A stretch of DNA of 64,000 nucleotides, from NCBI RefSeq assembly GCF_005048155.1, contig NZ_SUMB01000003.1, positions 682,001 to 746,000 on the forward strand, in the 5' to 3' direction. Below, piece after piece: positions 33,813 through 42,369 of this stretch. This DNA is from Streptomyces piniterrae. GTDB lineage: Bacteria > Actinomycetota > Actinomycetes > Streptomycetales > Streptomycetaceae. The notes beneath the pieces were generated by a model. The model had not been told where the DNA came from, ran no database searches, and saw nothing but the letters and a program-made list of their open reading frames with translations. Made by a program: the position numbers and the translations under genes. Positions within the stretch are counted from its first letter, which is position 1, and every line of letters begins with the position of its first letter.

Positions 33813-35699
33813 GTGAGCGGACAACCCGACGGAACGGGCCGCACGCCCGGAGCGACGCTTTCCTCAGTGACGGAGCGTGACAGTACGACCAGTGACAGTG
33901 CGATCGAAGACGCCCGCTGCGGGCACCACGCCCCGCCGCCCCCCTGCGACAACGCGCCCTGCGACGGCACCGCCGCCTCGCTCGGCGACTACCGCGCCGC
34001 CTTCTACGCCGGCCGCCTCCCGATGGCCGTCCTCAACCGCGACGGACTGGTCCTCGCCGCCAACCCCGCCTTCGGCGAACTCGTCGGCACCGACCCGGAC
34101 CAGCTGGTCGCCGCCACCGCGGCGGACCTCACCGACCTCGGCGCCGACCCGCGGGTGTGGACCGCCTACCGGGAAGTGCTGTGCGGCCGCAGCGACCGGT
34201 TCCGCTGCACCCGCCGCCTCAAACACTCCGAGGGGCAATCCGTCTGGGTGGAAGTGACGGTCGAGCCGCTGACGGGCGAGGAGCGGGTCCTGCTGACGGT
34301 GGCGGACATCAGCGACCGGCACGACCTGCTGGCCCGGCTGCGGCATCTCCAGATGCACGACCCGGTGACCCGGCTGCCCAACCGCGCCCTGTTCTTCGAG
34401 CGCCTCTCCGCGACCCTGGAGACCGCCGCCGTCGAGGCGTCCGGAACCGGCCGGATCGGGCTGTGCTACCTCGACCTGGACGGCTTCAAGGCCGTCAACG
34501 ACACCCTCGGGCACCGCGTCGGCGACCGGCTGCTGAGCGCGGTCGCACAGCGGCTGACGCGCTGCGCGGAGAGCGCGGCGGACCGCGGCCCCGGCCGGGG
34601 CCGGCATCTGGTGGCCCGCCTCGGCGGGGACGAGTTCGCCCTCCTGGTGGAGGACTCCACCGGCACCGACCAGCTGGCCGAGCTCGCCCAGAGCGTCCTG
34701 GACGCGCTCCAGCGGCCGTTCGACCTGGCCGGGCAGCGGCTGTCGGTGTCGGCCAGCATCGGCGTCGTGGAACGGACCGCCAACGGCACGACCGCGACCG
34801 GCCTGATGCAGGCCGCGGACACCACGCTTTTCTGGGCCAAGGAGGACGGCAAGGCCCGCTGGACGCTCTTCGACCCGGAGCGCAACGCCCACCGGATGAC
34901 CCGGCAGGCGCTCTCCAGCACGCTCCGGCCGGCCGTGGACCGCGGCGAGTTCACCCTGGAGTACCAGCCGCTGGTCGGGCTGGACGACGGGCGGGCGCAG
35001 GGCGTGGAGGCGCTGGTGCGCTGGCGGCATCCGCAGTTCGGCGTCCTGTCGCCGAATCGGTTCATCGCATTGGCGGAGGAAAACGGCGCGATCGTCGAGC
35101 TGGGCCGCTGGGTCCTGGAGCGGGCCTGCCACCAGGCGCGCGCCTGGCAGCTGGCGCATCCCGGCGGCCAGCCGCTGTTCGTCAGCGTCAATGTGGCCGT
35201 ACGTCAGGTGTGGGACTCCGACCTGGTCGCGGATGTCGCCGGGATCCTCGCCGAGACCGGGCTGCCGCCGCGGCTGCTCCAGCTGGAGCTGACCGAGTCC
35301 GCCGTGATGGGCTCGGCCGGCCGGCCGCTGCAGGCCCTCCAGGCGCTCAGCGACATGGGCGTACGGATCGCCATCGACGACTTCGGCACCGGCTACTCCA
35401 ACCTCGCCTACCTCAGCCGGCTTCCGGTGTCCGTGCTGAAGCTGGACGGGTCGTTCGTCCGCGGCTTCCGCTCGCAGGAGCATCCCAACCCGGCGGACGA
35501 GATGATCGTGGAGGCGCTGGTGGCGCTCGCCCACCGGCTCGGGCTGACGGTCACCGCGGAGTGCGTGGAGAGCGCGGAACAGGCCGAACGCCTGCGCCGC
35601 ATCGGCTGCGACACCGGCCAGGGCTGGCTCTACTCCCGCCCGGTCGCCCCCGACCGCGTCGAGGCGCTCCTCGACGCGGGGCGGCGTACCGGCGGCTGA
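33813..35699 (+). CDS. cdgA: PAS-GGDEF-EAL cyclic-di-GMP enzyme, probably CdgA
   Basis: The protein has 628 residues from the chosen start. A PAS domain (about 45-170, PMAVLNRDGLVLAANPAFGE) is followed by a GGDEF domain with intact RLGGDEFALL near residue 270 and an EAL domain with QGVEALVRWRHP near 397, plus DDFGTGYSNLAYL and ECVES further on. Both diguanylate cyclase and phosphodiesterase motifs look intact. The layout and the neighbourhood (upstream of the Ehu-like transporter and the cslA locus) match the streptomycete developmental gene cdgA, a known BldD target. The GTG at 33813 follows GGGAG; the ATG at 33798 is an alternative. A weak BldD-like ACCCTGTGG sits near 33542. Confidence 0.8.
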   Translation: MSGQPDGTGRTPGATLSSVTERDSTTSDSAIEDARCGHHAPPPPCDNAPCDGTAASLGDYRAAFYAGRLPMAVLNRDGLVLAANPAFGELVGTDPDQLVAATAADLTDLGADPRVWTAYREVLCGRSDRFRCTRRLKHSEGQSVWVEVTVEPLTGEERVLLTVADISDRHDLLARLRHLQMHDPVTRLPNRALFFERLSATLETAAVEASGTGRIGLCYLDLDGFKAVNDTLGHRVGDRLLSAVAQRLTRCAESAADRGPGRGRHLVARLGGDEFALLVEDSTGTDQLAELAQSVLDALQRPFDLAGQRLSVSASIGVVERTANGTTATGLMQAADTTLFWAKEDGKARWTLFDPERNAHRMTRQALSSTLRPAVDRGEFTLEYQPLVGLDDGRAQGVEALVRWRHPQFGVLSPNRFIALAEENGAIVELGRWVLERACHQARAWQLAHPGGQPLFVSVNVAVRQVWDSDLVADVAGILAETGLPPRLLQLELTESAVMGSAGRPLQALQALSDMGVRIAIDDFGTGYSNLAYLSRLPVSVLKLDGSFVRGFRSQEHPNPADEMIVEALVALAHRLGLTVTAECVESAEQAERLRRIGCDTGQGWLYSRPVAPDRVEALLDAGRRTGG

Positions 35700-35734
35700 G
35701 CCCGACGCGCACGGGCTGCCGGCCCGGCAGGCGG

Positions 35735-36883
35735 CTACTCCGGCAACCCGTACGCGTCCGCTATCAGCTCGTAGGAGCGCAGCCGGGCCGCGCTGCCGTG
35801 GGCGTTGGAGGTGATCATCAACTCGTCGGCGCCGGTGCGCTCGACGAGCGCGTCCAGGCCCCGGCGGACGGTGTCCGGTGTGCCGAAGACGACATTGCCG
35901 AGCCAGCTGTCGACGAAGTCGCGCTCCCGCTCGCTGAAGTCGTACGCCGCAGCCTCCTCCGGGCTGGGCACCAGACCGGGACGCCCGGTGCGCAGCCGGA
36001 TCATGGACAGCGCGCCGGTGAGGACCTGACGGCGGGCCGCCCGCTCGTCCTCGGCGGCCAGCGCCGCGACCCCGATCAGGGCGTACGGCTCGGACAGCAC
36101 CTCGGAGGGGCGGAACGAGGCGCGGTAGAGGTCGAGTGCGGGAACGGTGTTGGCCGCCGAGAAGTGGTGGGCGAAGGCGAACGGCAGGCCCAGTGTTCCG
36201 GCCAGCCGGGCGCTGAAGCCGGAGGAGCCGAGCAGCCACAGGGGCGGCCGGTGCGCCGACTGCACGCCGCCGGGCGAAGTGGCCTGCACCGGGCCGGGGA
36301 CCGCGTGGATCTTGGCGTACGGGTGCCCGTCGGGGAAGGAGTCGTCGAGGAAGCGGGTCAACTCGGCCAGCTGCTGCGGGAACTCTTCCGCGCCTTCGTG
36401 GTGGGGGTACCGCCCTGCTCGAACGGAGTTGAGAGCTTGGGGGATCTCGGTGCGGCGGAGCGCGGCGGCGGTCGCGCCGTCCGTGCCGGGCGCGCGGCCC
36501 AGGCCCAGGTCGACGCGCCCGGGGGCCATCGCCTCCAGCGTGCCGAACTGCTCGGCGATCACCAGCGGCGCGTGGTTGGGCAGCATCACTCCGCCGGAGC
36601 CGAGCCGGATGGACGTGGTGTGCGCGGCGAGGTGGGCGAGCAGCACCGCGGGCGAGGAGGAGGCGACGCCGGGCATGGAGTGGTGCTCGGCGACCCAGTA
36701 GCGGTGGAAGCCGCGGCGTTCGGCCGTACGGGCGATGTCGACGGCCGTGCGTATCGCGCCGGACGCGGTGTTGCCGGCGCCGACCGTCACCAGGTCGAGT
36801 ACGGAGAGGGGGACCGGTGCGGTGCCCTTGGCCGTGCCCCGGGTGCCGTCGCCGGTGCCCCTGTACTCGTCTTCGCCGCTCAC
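35735..36883 (-). CDS. LLM-class flavin-dependent oxidoreductase (luciferase-like)
   Basis: The protein has 382 residues. The luciferase-like barrel is recognised from PLSVLDLVTVGAGNTASGAI, RRGFHRYWVAEHHSMPGVAS, IRLGSGGVMLPNHAPLVIAE, GRVDLGLGRAPGTD and FGTPDTVRRGLDALVERTG. The RYWVAEHH and GRAPGTD motifs define the stand-alone LLM flavin group common in actinobacteria, which uses reduced flavin supplied by a partner. The substrate is unknown. The GTG start at 36881-36883 has AGGAGG nine bases upstream. It is the last gene of a minus-strand row with two maleate-isomerase-like proteins, separated by 113 bases. Confidence 0.85.
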   Translation of the reverse strand: MSGEDEYRGTGDGTRGTAKGTAPVPLSVLDLVTVGAGNTASGAIRTAVDIARTAERRGFHRYWVAEHHSMPGVASSSPAVLLAHLAAHTTSIRLGSGGVMLPNHAPLVIAEQFGTLEAMAPGRVDLGLGRAPGTDGATAAALRRTEIPQALNSVRAGRYPHHEGAEEFPQQLAELTRFLDDSFPDGHPYAKIHAVPGPVQATSPGGVQSAHRPPLWLLGSSGFSARLAGTLGLPFAFAHHFSAANTVPALDLYRASFRPSEVLSEPYALIGVAALAAEDERAARRQVLTGALSMIRLRTGRPGLVPSPEEAAAYDFSERERDFVDSWLGNVVFGTPDTVRRGLDALVERTGADELMITSNAHGSAARLRSYELIADAYGLPE

Positions 36884-36996
36884 GGTGCGGGTCCTCCTCG
36901 CGTCGCTGGTCTGCGAGGAGGGCAACCGGAGAAGTTCTCCGGTTATTCCCGCCCGTGCGGCTCGTTCCCGGCCGGGTGTCGCTTCCCGGGGCGGCT

Positions 36997-37722
36997 TCAG
37001 CCCCGCGTCGTACGGGTGAAGAGTTCGCCGAGCTCCGGGCAGGCGATCTCGCGGTCGAGGAGGCGCAGCCCTTCCCACACCGTGACCTGATTGGCGGTGA
37101 GCACCGGCTTGCCGAGCTCCGCTTCGAGGGCGGGCAGATGCGCGGCGGTGTGCAGCGCGGTGTCGGGCAGCAGCACCGCCTCGGCGTCCGGATGGTCGCC
37201 GGCCCGTGCGATCGCCAGCACCTCCTCGCGGCCCCAGGTGCCGACCTCGGCGGCGGTGATGATGCCGCTGCCGCGGGTCGAGACGACCTCCGTACCGGCG
37301 GACTTCAGGAACGCCTGGAAGTGCTCGGCGACATCGGCGGGGTAGGTGGCGGCGATCGCGACCCGGCGGGCGCCGAGCGCCTGGACGGCGTGCGCGAAGG
37401 CGAAGGACGTACTGGAGGCGGGCAGGCCGGCGGCGACGGACAGCTCCCTGACCTGTTCGTGGGCGCCCTCCCAGCCGAAGACGAAGCTGGCGCTGGTGCA
37501 GGCCCACACGACGGCTTCGGCGCCGCGGACCTTGAGCTCGGCGACGCCGGCGGCGAGCCGCGCGGCGGAGCCCATCTCCAGCAGCGCGTCGACCCTGTGG
37601 GCGTCCTCGCCGATGTCGGTGTGCACGAGCGGCAGGCGGACCGAGCCGCCCAGCAGCGATTCGAGGCGGGGGTAGTCGTCCTCGGCGGAGTGGCCGGGGT
37701 AGAGGAAGCCGACCGATGCCAT
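36997..37722 (-). CDS. Maleate isomerase/Asp-Glu racemase-like protein (single-cysteine paralogue)
   Basis: The protein has 241 residues. The fold is that of the maleate cis-trans isomerase/arylmalonate decarboxylase group: VVWACTSASFVFGWEGAHEQ contains the first catalytic cysteine, ARRVAIAATYPADVAEHFQ follows, and KPVLTANQVTVWEGLRL closes the fold. The second catalytic position, normally a CTN motif, reads LLPDTALHT, so that cysteine is replaced by aspartate. EutA of ectoine utilisation belongs to this family. The ATG at 37720-37722 has GGGAG at good spacing. It neighbours a second family member that keeps both cysteines. Confidence 0.8.
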   Translation of the reverse strand: MASVGFLYPGHSAEDDYPRLESLLGGSVRLPLVHTDIGEDAHRVDALLEMGSAARLAAGVAELKVRGAEAVVWACTSASFVFGWEGAHEQVRELSVAAGLPASSTSFAFAHAVQALGARRVAIAATYPADVAEHFQAFLKSAGTEVVSTRGSGIITAAEVGTWGREEVLAIARAGDHPDAEAVLLPDTALHTAAHLPALEAELGKPVLTANQVTVWEGLRLLDREIACPELGELFTRTTRG

Positions 37723-37880
37723 GCAGGTCTCCCTTTGGTGTACGGCTGCGGGTGGTTCAGCGGTGCGGGGTTCAGCGAGTGCGGGTGCCCGTGGAGCGGG
37801 CGGCCACTGCCGACGGTGGGGACGTCGGCAGCGTACCGATATATCCCGGTTTTGGAGATACGTCAGATTCGTGACGACTC

Positions 37881-38792
37881 TCACACCGGAGGCAGCGGTC
37901 CCGGATCCTCCGGCGGGTAGGGCGGCGGCTCGACGCCGTCGACCGCCTCCCCCTCGGGCGCCACCGGGGGCCCGGCGAAGGCGGCCTCCGGGGTCGCCCG
38001 CGGCCTGGCCTCCGGCACTGTGGGGTCCGATCCGGACATCGCGGCGGGGCCGCGCCGCGCCACCGGGTCGAGCAGGGCCTGGTACGGGCCCACCGCGGCC
38101 ACGCCGATGGCGCGCAGCGCGGCCCACATCGTGACCTGGTTGGCGGACAGCACCGGCATCCGCAGCTCGGCCTCCAGCTGCGGGATGACGTCGTAGGTGG
38201 GCAGGTTCGTACAACTGATGAAGAGCGCGTCGGCGGCACCGACCACGGCGGCGCGGGCCATGTCGACGACATCGCGGTAGGGGACCTTCCAGATGTGCCG
38301 GGTCAGTCCGAGGTAGGCGCGGCCGGTGACCGTGATGCCCGCCTCGCCGAGATAGTCCTCCAGGGAGTCGGTGACCGATTTCGTGTAGGGCGTCACGACC
38401 GCGATGCGCCGTGCGCCGATCTCGCGCAGCGCTTCGATGAGCGCGCCCGATGTGGTGAGCGAGGGAATTTCCCCCGCCTGGTTCATGGCGGCGCACATGG
38501 CGCGCTCGCCCGCCACCCCGCCGACGAAGCTGCCGGAGGTGCAGGCATAGGTGATGACCTGCGGTGATACCGCACATAGCGCCTGAACGGCGGCGTCCAG
38601 GGTTTCGTGCTCGCTGACCAGACGGGCCAGGTCAAGGCTGACCTCGACGGGCACGAAGGGAGTTCGGGTGAGGTGGAGGGACACGTCGTCGGGAACCCAG
38701 CGCCACAGTTCCCGGTCGAGTGCGAAGTCGAAGGGTGCGACTACGCCCACGCCGAGCTGAGGCTGTGGGCCCCCCAGGAAGGAGACGTCCAT
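37881..38792 (-). CDS. Maleate isomerase/Asp-Glu racemase-like protein (both cysteines present)
   Basis: The protein has 303 residues. ITYACTSGSFVGGVAGERAM carries the first cysteine and ALFISCTNLPTYDVIPQLE the second, and MPVLSANQVTMWAALRAIG closes the fold. Both catalytic cysteines of maleate isomerases are present, so isomerase or racemase chemistry is plausible. The C-terminal 55 residues are Pro/Glu-rich and extra to the fold. The ATG at 38790-38792 follows AGGGG. It is divergent from the hydroxyacid dehydrogenase gene, with overlapping promoters between them, and lies in the same catabolic island as the Ehu-type transporter. Confidence 0.82.
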   Translation of the reverse strand: MDVSFLGGPQPQLGVGVVAPFDFALDRELWRWVPDDVSLHLTRTPFVPVEVSLDLARLVSEHETLDAAVQALCAVSPQVITYACTSGSFVGGVAGERAMCAAMNQAGEIPSLTTSGALIEALREIGARRIAVVTPYTKSVTDSLEDYLGEAGITVTGRAYLGLTRHIWKVPYRDVVDMARAAVVGAADALFISCTNLPTYDVIPQLEAELRMPVLSANQVTMWAALRAIGVAAVGPYQALLDPVARRGPAAMSGSDPTVPEARPRATPEAAFAGPPVAPEGEAVDGVEPPPYPPEDPGPLPPV

Positions 38793-38892
38793 GAAGGCCC
38801 CTAGAAAGAAAACGCAGGGGTGGAATGGCCAGGCCAGTGGCCGTGGATGTGGTGCAGCCGGTACAAGCCGGGACGTCGGGACAGAGCCGTTG

Positions 38893-38927
38893 TTGACACG
38901 GTAGATACGACTTCTTAGCGTGGTCAA
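38893..38927. promoter_or_regulatory. Overlapping face-to-face promoters of the divergent catabolic genes
   Basis: On the plus strand TTGACA (38893-38898) and TAGCGT (38916-38921) are 17 bases apart, 83 bases before the dehydrogenase start at 39004. On the minus strand TTGACC (complement of 38922-38927) and TACCGT (complement of 38898-38903) are 18 bases apart and direct the isomerase gene. Each -10 box abuts the -35 box of the other, so the two promoters cannot be used together; a shared operator is likely. Confidence 0.6.
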
Positions 38928-39003
38928 TCCTCGCATCTCAGGCATCCCGTCGGCGCCCCTCTTCAGTGATAAGGGGCACACGTTTCAGAACGGTTTCTGG
39001 CCT

Positions 39004-39999
39004 ATGTCCGAAAGCACCGGAACCAGCACCGACAGCACCGGCAGCACTGTCCTCGTACTCGGCTCCGACCCGCCGCCGAAGCTGGACCGGCTCACCGGCC
39101 GGGCCCAGGTGATTTACGCGGACGACGCGTCCCTGGCCGGTCTACTCCCCTCCGCCGACGTCCTGTTGGCCTGGGACTTCACCTCCGACGCCATCCGGGA
39201 GGCGTGGCCCGAACACGGGCCCAAACCGGTCTGGGTGCACACCGCCAGCGCCGGGGTGGACCGGCTGCTGTGCCCGGCGCTGATCGCCGACGACACCCAG
39301 GTGACCAACGCCCGCGGCGTCTTCGAGCAGCCGATCGCCGAGTACGTCGCCGGTCTGGTGATCGCCATGGCCAAGGACTTCTATGGAAGTTGGGAGCTCC
39401 AGCGGCAGCGCCGCTGGCGGCACCGCGAGACGCTGCGGGTTGCCGGCACCCGGGCGGTCGTGGTGGGCTCCGGGCCGATCGGGCGGGCCATCGGCACCAC
39501 CCTCCAGGCCCTCGGCATCACCGTCGATCTTGTCGGCCGCCGGGAGCGCTCGCCGGATCCGGAATTCGGCCTGGTGCATGCGAGTGACGCGCTGAACGGA
39601 CTGCTGCCGGCAGCCGATTGGGTGGTCTGCGCGGCGCCGCTGACCGACGCCACCCGCGGGCTCTTCGGCAAGGACGCGTTCGACCGGATGAAGGCGCAGG
39701 CGCGGTTCATCAACATCGGGCGCGGGCAGCTGGTCGTCGAGGCGGACCTGGTCGCCGCGCTGCGCGGCTGGCGGATCGCCGCGGCCGCGCTGGACGTCTT
39801 CGAGCAGGAGCCGCTGACCACGGACAGCACCCTTTGGGACGTCCCCCATCTGATCGTCTCGCCCCACATGAGCGGCGACACGCTGGGCTGGCGGGACGCC
39901 CTCGCCGAGCAGTTCCTGGACAACTTCGACCAGTGGTACGCCGGCGAGCCGCTGAGCAATCTCGTCGACAAGCGCCTCGGGTACGTACCGGTGAGGTGA
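39004..39999 (+). CDS. D-2-hydroxyacid dehydrogenase (NAD-dependent)
   Basis: The protein has 331 residues. The catalytic domain begins with TVLVLGSDPPPKLDRL. The NAD domain has RAVVVGSGPIGRAIGTTLQA (GxGxxG) and LVGRRER as the ribose-binding region. FINIGRGQLVVEADLVAAL contains the catalytic arginine in the NxGRG motif, DVFEQEPL the glutamate, and IVSPHMSGDT the catalytic histidine. The family reduces 2-keto acids or oxidises D-2-hydroxy acids. In this island it may process a hydroxy acid released from the transported compound (inference). The ATG at 39004 has only a weak ribosome site; an in-frame GTG/ATG extension to 38920 overlaps the promoter. Confidence 0.85.
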   Translation: MSESTGTSTDSTGSTVLVLGSDPPPKLDRLTGRAQVIYADDASLAGLLPSADVLLAWDFTSDAIREAWPEHGPKPVWVHTASAGVDRLLCPALIADDTQVTNARGVFEQPIAEYVAGLVIAMAKDFYGSWELQRQRRWRHRETLRVAGTRAVVVGSGPIGRAIGTTLQALGITVDLVGRRERSPDPEFGLVHASDALNGLLPAADWVVCAAPLTDATRGLFGKDAFDRMKAQARFINIGRGQLVVEADLVAALRGWRIAAAALDVFEQEPLTTDSTLWDVPHLIVSPHMSGDTLGWRDALAEQFLDNFDQWYAGEPLSNLVDKRLGYVPVR

Positions 40000-40196
40000 C
40001 GCCGGGGCGCGCGCCGCCACCGGCGCGCGCCCCCGTGTGCCACGGGCCGCGGCACGGGCGCCCCGTCCCCTCCCCCGCCGCCCCGACGCCTCCCTCCCGC
40101 TCCCCCGCGCCTCCACTCCCGCCGGCCCGACGCCCCGCCGCCTCACTCCCCCGCCGCCGCCCCGCCCCCGGGGCCCGGCCAACGCCCGGAGGACGT

Positions 40197-41633
40197 ATGA
40201 CGACCGAACCGACCCAGCTCGCCGATCTCACCGCCACGCGGCTCACGGCCGGGTACGCCGCCGGCGAGTTCTCCCCCGTCGAGGCGACCCGGGCCGTGCT
40301 GGAGCGCGCCGAGGCCGCCCAGGCCAGGACCAACTGCTTCACCCGGATCGACGCGGACGAGGCGCTGTCCGCCGCCAAGGAGTCGGCGGAGCGCTGGCGG
40401 GCCGGCACACCCGCAGGACCGGTGGACGGGGTCCCGGTCACCGTCAAGGACCTGCTGCTGACCCGGGGCGCGCCGACGCTGCGCGGTTCGCGGACGGTCC
40501 GGGCGGACGGCGCGGCGTGGGACGAGGACGCTCCGTCGGTCGCCCGGCTGCGGGAGTCCGGCGCGGTGTTCGTCGGCAAGACGACCACCCCGGAGTTCGG
40601 CTGGAAGGGTGTCACGGACAGCCCGCGGCACGGGGTGACGGGCAATCCGTACGACCCGGGGCGCACCGCGGGCGGCTCCAGCGGCGGCAGCGCGGCGGCC
40701 GTCGCGCTGGGCGCCGGGCCGCTGAGCCTGGGCACGGACGGCGGCGGCTCGGTCCGCATCCCGGCGTCGTTCTGCGGGATCTTCGCGCTCAAGGCCACCT
40801 ACGGGCGGGTGCCGCTCTATCCGGCGAGCCCGTTCGGGACGCTGGCGCATGTCGGGCCGATGACCCGGGACGCGGCGGACACGGCGCTGATGATGGATGT
40901 GATCACCGGCCCGGACTGGCGGGACTGGTCCCAGCTGGGCCCGGCCGCGGGCTCGTTCCGGGACGCGCTGACCGAGCCGGTCGCCGGACTGCGGGTGGCG
41001 TTCAGCCCGTCGCTCGGCTGGGATGTGCCGGTGGCGGAGGAGGTCGCCGCCGCGGTCCGCTCGGCCGTCGACACGCTCGCCGGGCTCGGCGCCTGCATCG
41101 AGGAGATCGACCCGCTCATCGAGGACCCGGTGGAGGCGTTCCACACCCTGTGGTTCAGCGGCGCGGCCCGGGTCGTCCAGCATCTGGGTGACGCCGAGCG
41201 CGAGCTGCTCGACCCCGGGCTGCGGGAGGTCTGCGAGCAGGGTGCGCGCCACAGCGCGCTGGACTATCTGGCGGCGGTGGACACCCGGATGGCCCTCGGC
41301 CAGGCGATGGGCCGCTTCCACAGCGGCTACGACCTGCTGGTGACACCGACCGAGCCGATCACCGCGTTCGAGGCGGGCGCCGAGGTCCCGGCCGGCTCCG
41401 GACACACCCGCTGGACCGGCTGGACCCCGTTCACCTACCCGTTCAACCTCACCCAGCAGCCCGCCGCGAGCGTGCCCTGCGGGGTGGACGGCGACGGGCT
41501 GCCGATCGGGGTGCAGCTGGTCGGGGCGCGACACGCGGACGCGCTGGTGCTGCGCGCCGCGCACGCCCTCTACGAGGCGGGGGCGGCGCGGATCCCCGCG
41601 CCGCCCCACTCGGCTACGCCCGGCGGAAGTTGA
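40197..41633 (+). CDS. Amidase signature family hydrolase
   Basis: The protein has 478 residues. The Ser-Ser-Lys triad is visible: the lysine in VPVTVKDLLLTRG, the first serine in the Gly/Ser-rich segment RTAGGSSGGSAAAVALGAGP, and the catalytic serine in LGTDGGGSVRIPASFCGIFA. The C-terminal PFNLTQQPAASVPCGVDGDG and LPIGVQLVGARHADALVL close the fold. It hydrolyses an amide and could release ammonia or an amine from an imported amide. The ATG at 40197 has GGAGGA. The preceding 197 bases contain a C-rich low-complexity stretch without a gene. Its 3' end overlaps the convergent DUF3830 gene by 20 bases. Confidence 0.92.
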   Translation: MTTEPTQLADLTATRLTAGYAAGEFSPVEATRAVLERAEAAQARTNCFTRIDADEALSAAKESAERWRAGTPAGPVDGVPVTVKDLLLTRGAPTLRGSRTVRADGAAWDEDAPSVARLRESGAVFVGKTTTPEFGWKGVTDSPRHGVTGNPYDPGRTAGGSSGGSAAAVALGAGPLSLGTDGGGSVRIPASFCGIFALKATYGRVPLYPASPFGTLAHVGPMTRDAADTALMMDVITGPDWRDWSQLGPAAGSFRDALTEPVAGLRVAFSPSLGWDVPVAEEVAAAVRSAVDTLAGLGACIEEIDPLIEDPVEAFHTLWFSGAARVVQHLGDAERELLDPGLREVCEQGARHSALDYLAAVDTRMALGQAMGRFHSGYDLLVTPTEPITAFEAGAEVPAGSGHTRWTGWTPFTYPFNLTQQPAASVPCGVDGDGLPIGVQLVGARHADALVLRAAHALYEAGAARIPAPPHSATPGGS

Positions 41634-42114
41634 GGGTCTCCCCCACGGCGCCGGCCCGCCACAGGTCCTGGCAGGCGTCGGCCATCCGGTCGAGGCCGTC
41701 GACGACGGCGCCCCAGACGATGCCCGGCACCCAGCCCGCGTCACCGTTGATCAGCAGGTTGTTGCGCTCGTAGAACAGCGCGAGGTCGACGACGGTGGCG
41801 CGGCCCTGGTGCGTGGCCTCGCTGTCATAGCCGTAGGACTTGGTGCCCAACTGGGTGTCGGTGAAGGTGAAATAGCACAGGTCGCCGGGGATCGGAGTGA
41901 TCGTCGGATTCTCCAGCGGCGGTTCCTCCGGGGCGAACGGCGGAATGAGCGCGTAGATCTCGTTGCGGGCGTATTTGGCGTGGTAGACATCGCCACCGAG
42001 CGGGAGCGCATCCCATACCGCGTTGCAGGTGATGGGCGCGCGATCGTCGAGCAGTTTGGCGGTGCAGGTCACGCCGCGCTTGTCCAGGGAGACTTCGATG
42101 AAGCGGTCAGCCAT
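41614..42114 (-). CDS. DUF3830 family protein (cyclophilin-like fold)
   Basis: The protein has 166 residues. It opens with IEVSLDKRGVTCTAKLLDD. APITCNAVWDALPLGGDVYH is the segment typical of DUF3830, and EIYALIPPFAPEEPPLENPT and PGDLCYFTFTD follow. The family is small, with a predicted cyclophilin-like barrel, and is repeatedly found beside amidases and ABC transporters. Its function is unknown; a role as a ligand- or hydantoin-type-substrate-binding accessory has been proposed for relatives. No signal peptide is seen. The ATG at 42112-42114 has AGGAGG. It is divergent from ehuB, across 255 bases with no other gene. Confidence 0.8.
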   Translation of the reverse strand: MADRFIEVSLDKRGVTCTAKLLDDRAPITCNAVWDALPLGGDVYHAKYARNEIYALIPPFAPEEPPLENPTITPIPGDLCYFTFTDTQLGTKSYGYDSEATHQGRATVVDLALFYERNNLLINGDAGWVPGIVWGAVVDGLDRMADACQDLWRAGAVGETLNFRRA

Positions 42115-42369
42115 GTGGCCTCCTACCGGTCCTTCACAGAACAAAGAGGGAGCGAATGGATCTGTTGAGCCCTTCCGCGCTTTCGGCCCGGAACAGCCTG
42201 AAAGACGCTTTGTACGACGCCGTCAACCGGCCATCGCCATGGCCCATTACGGCCCATGCACGCGAACCATACAGGCGCAATACCGACTTACGACACATGC
42301 TCCCTCCGCTTACATCAAGGGCTGGAAACTATCGGCATATGTTCAGCCGGGTCGGGTAGCCGCGCGCCC

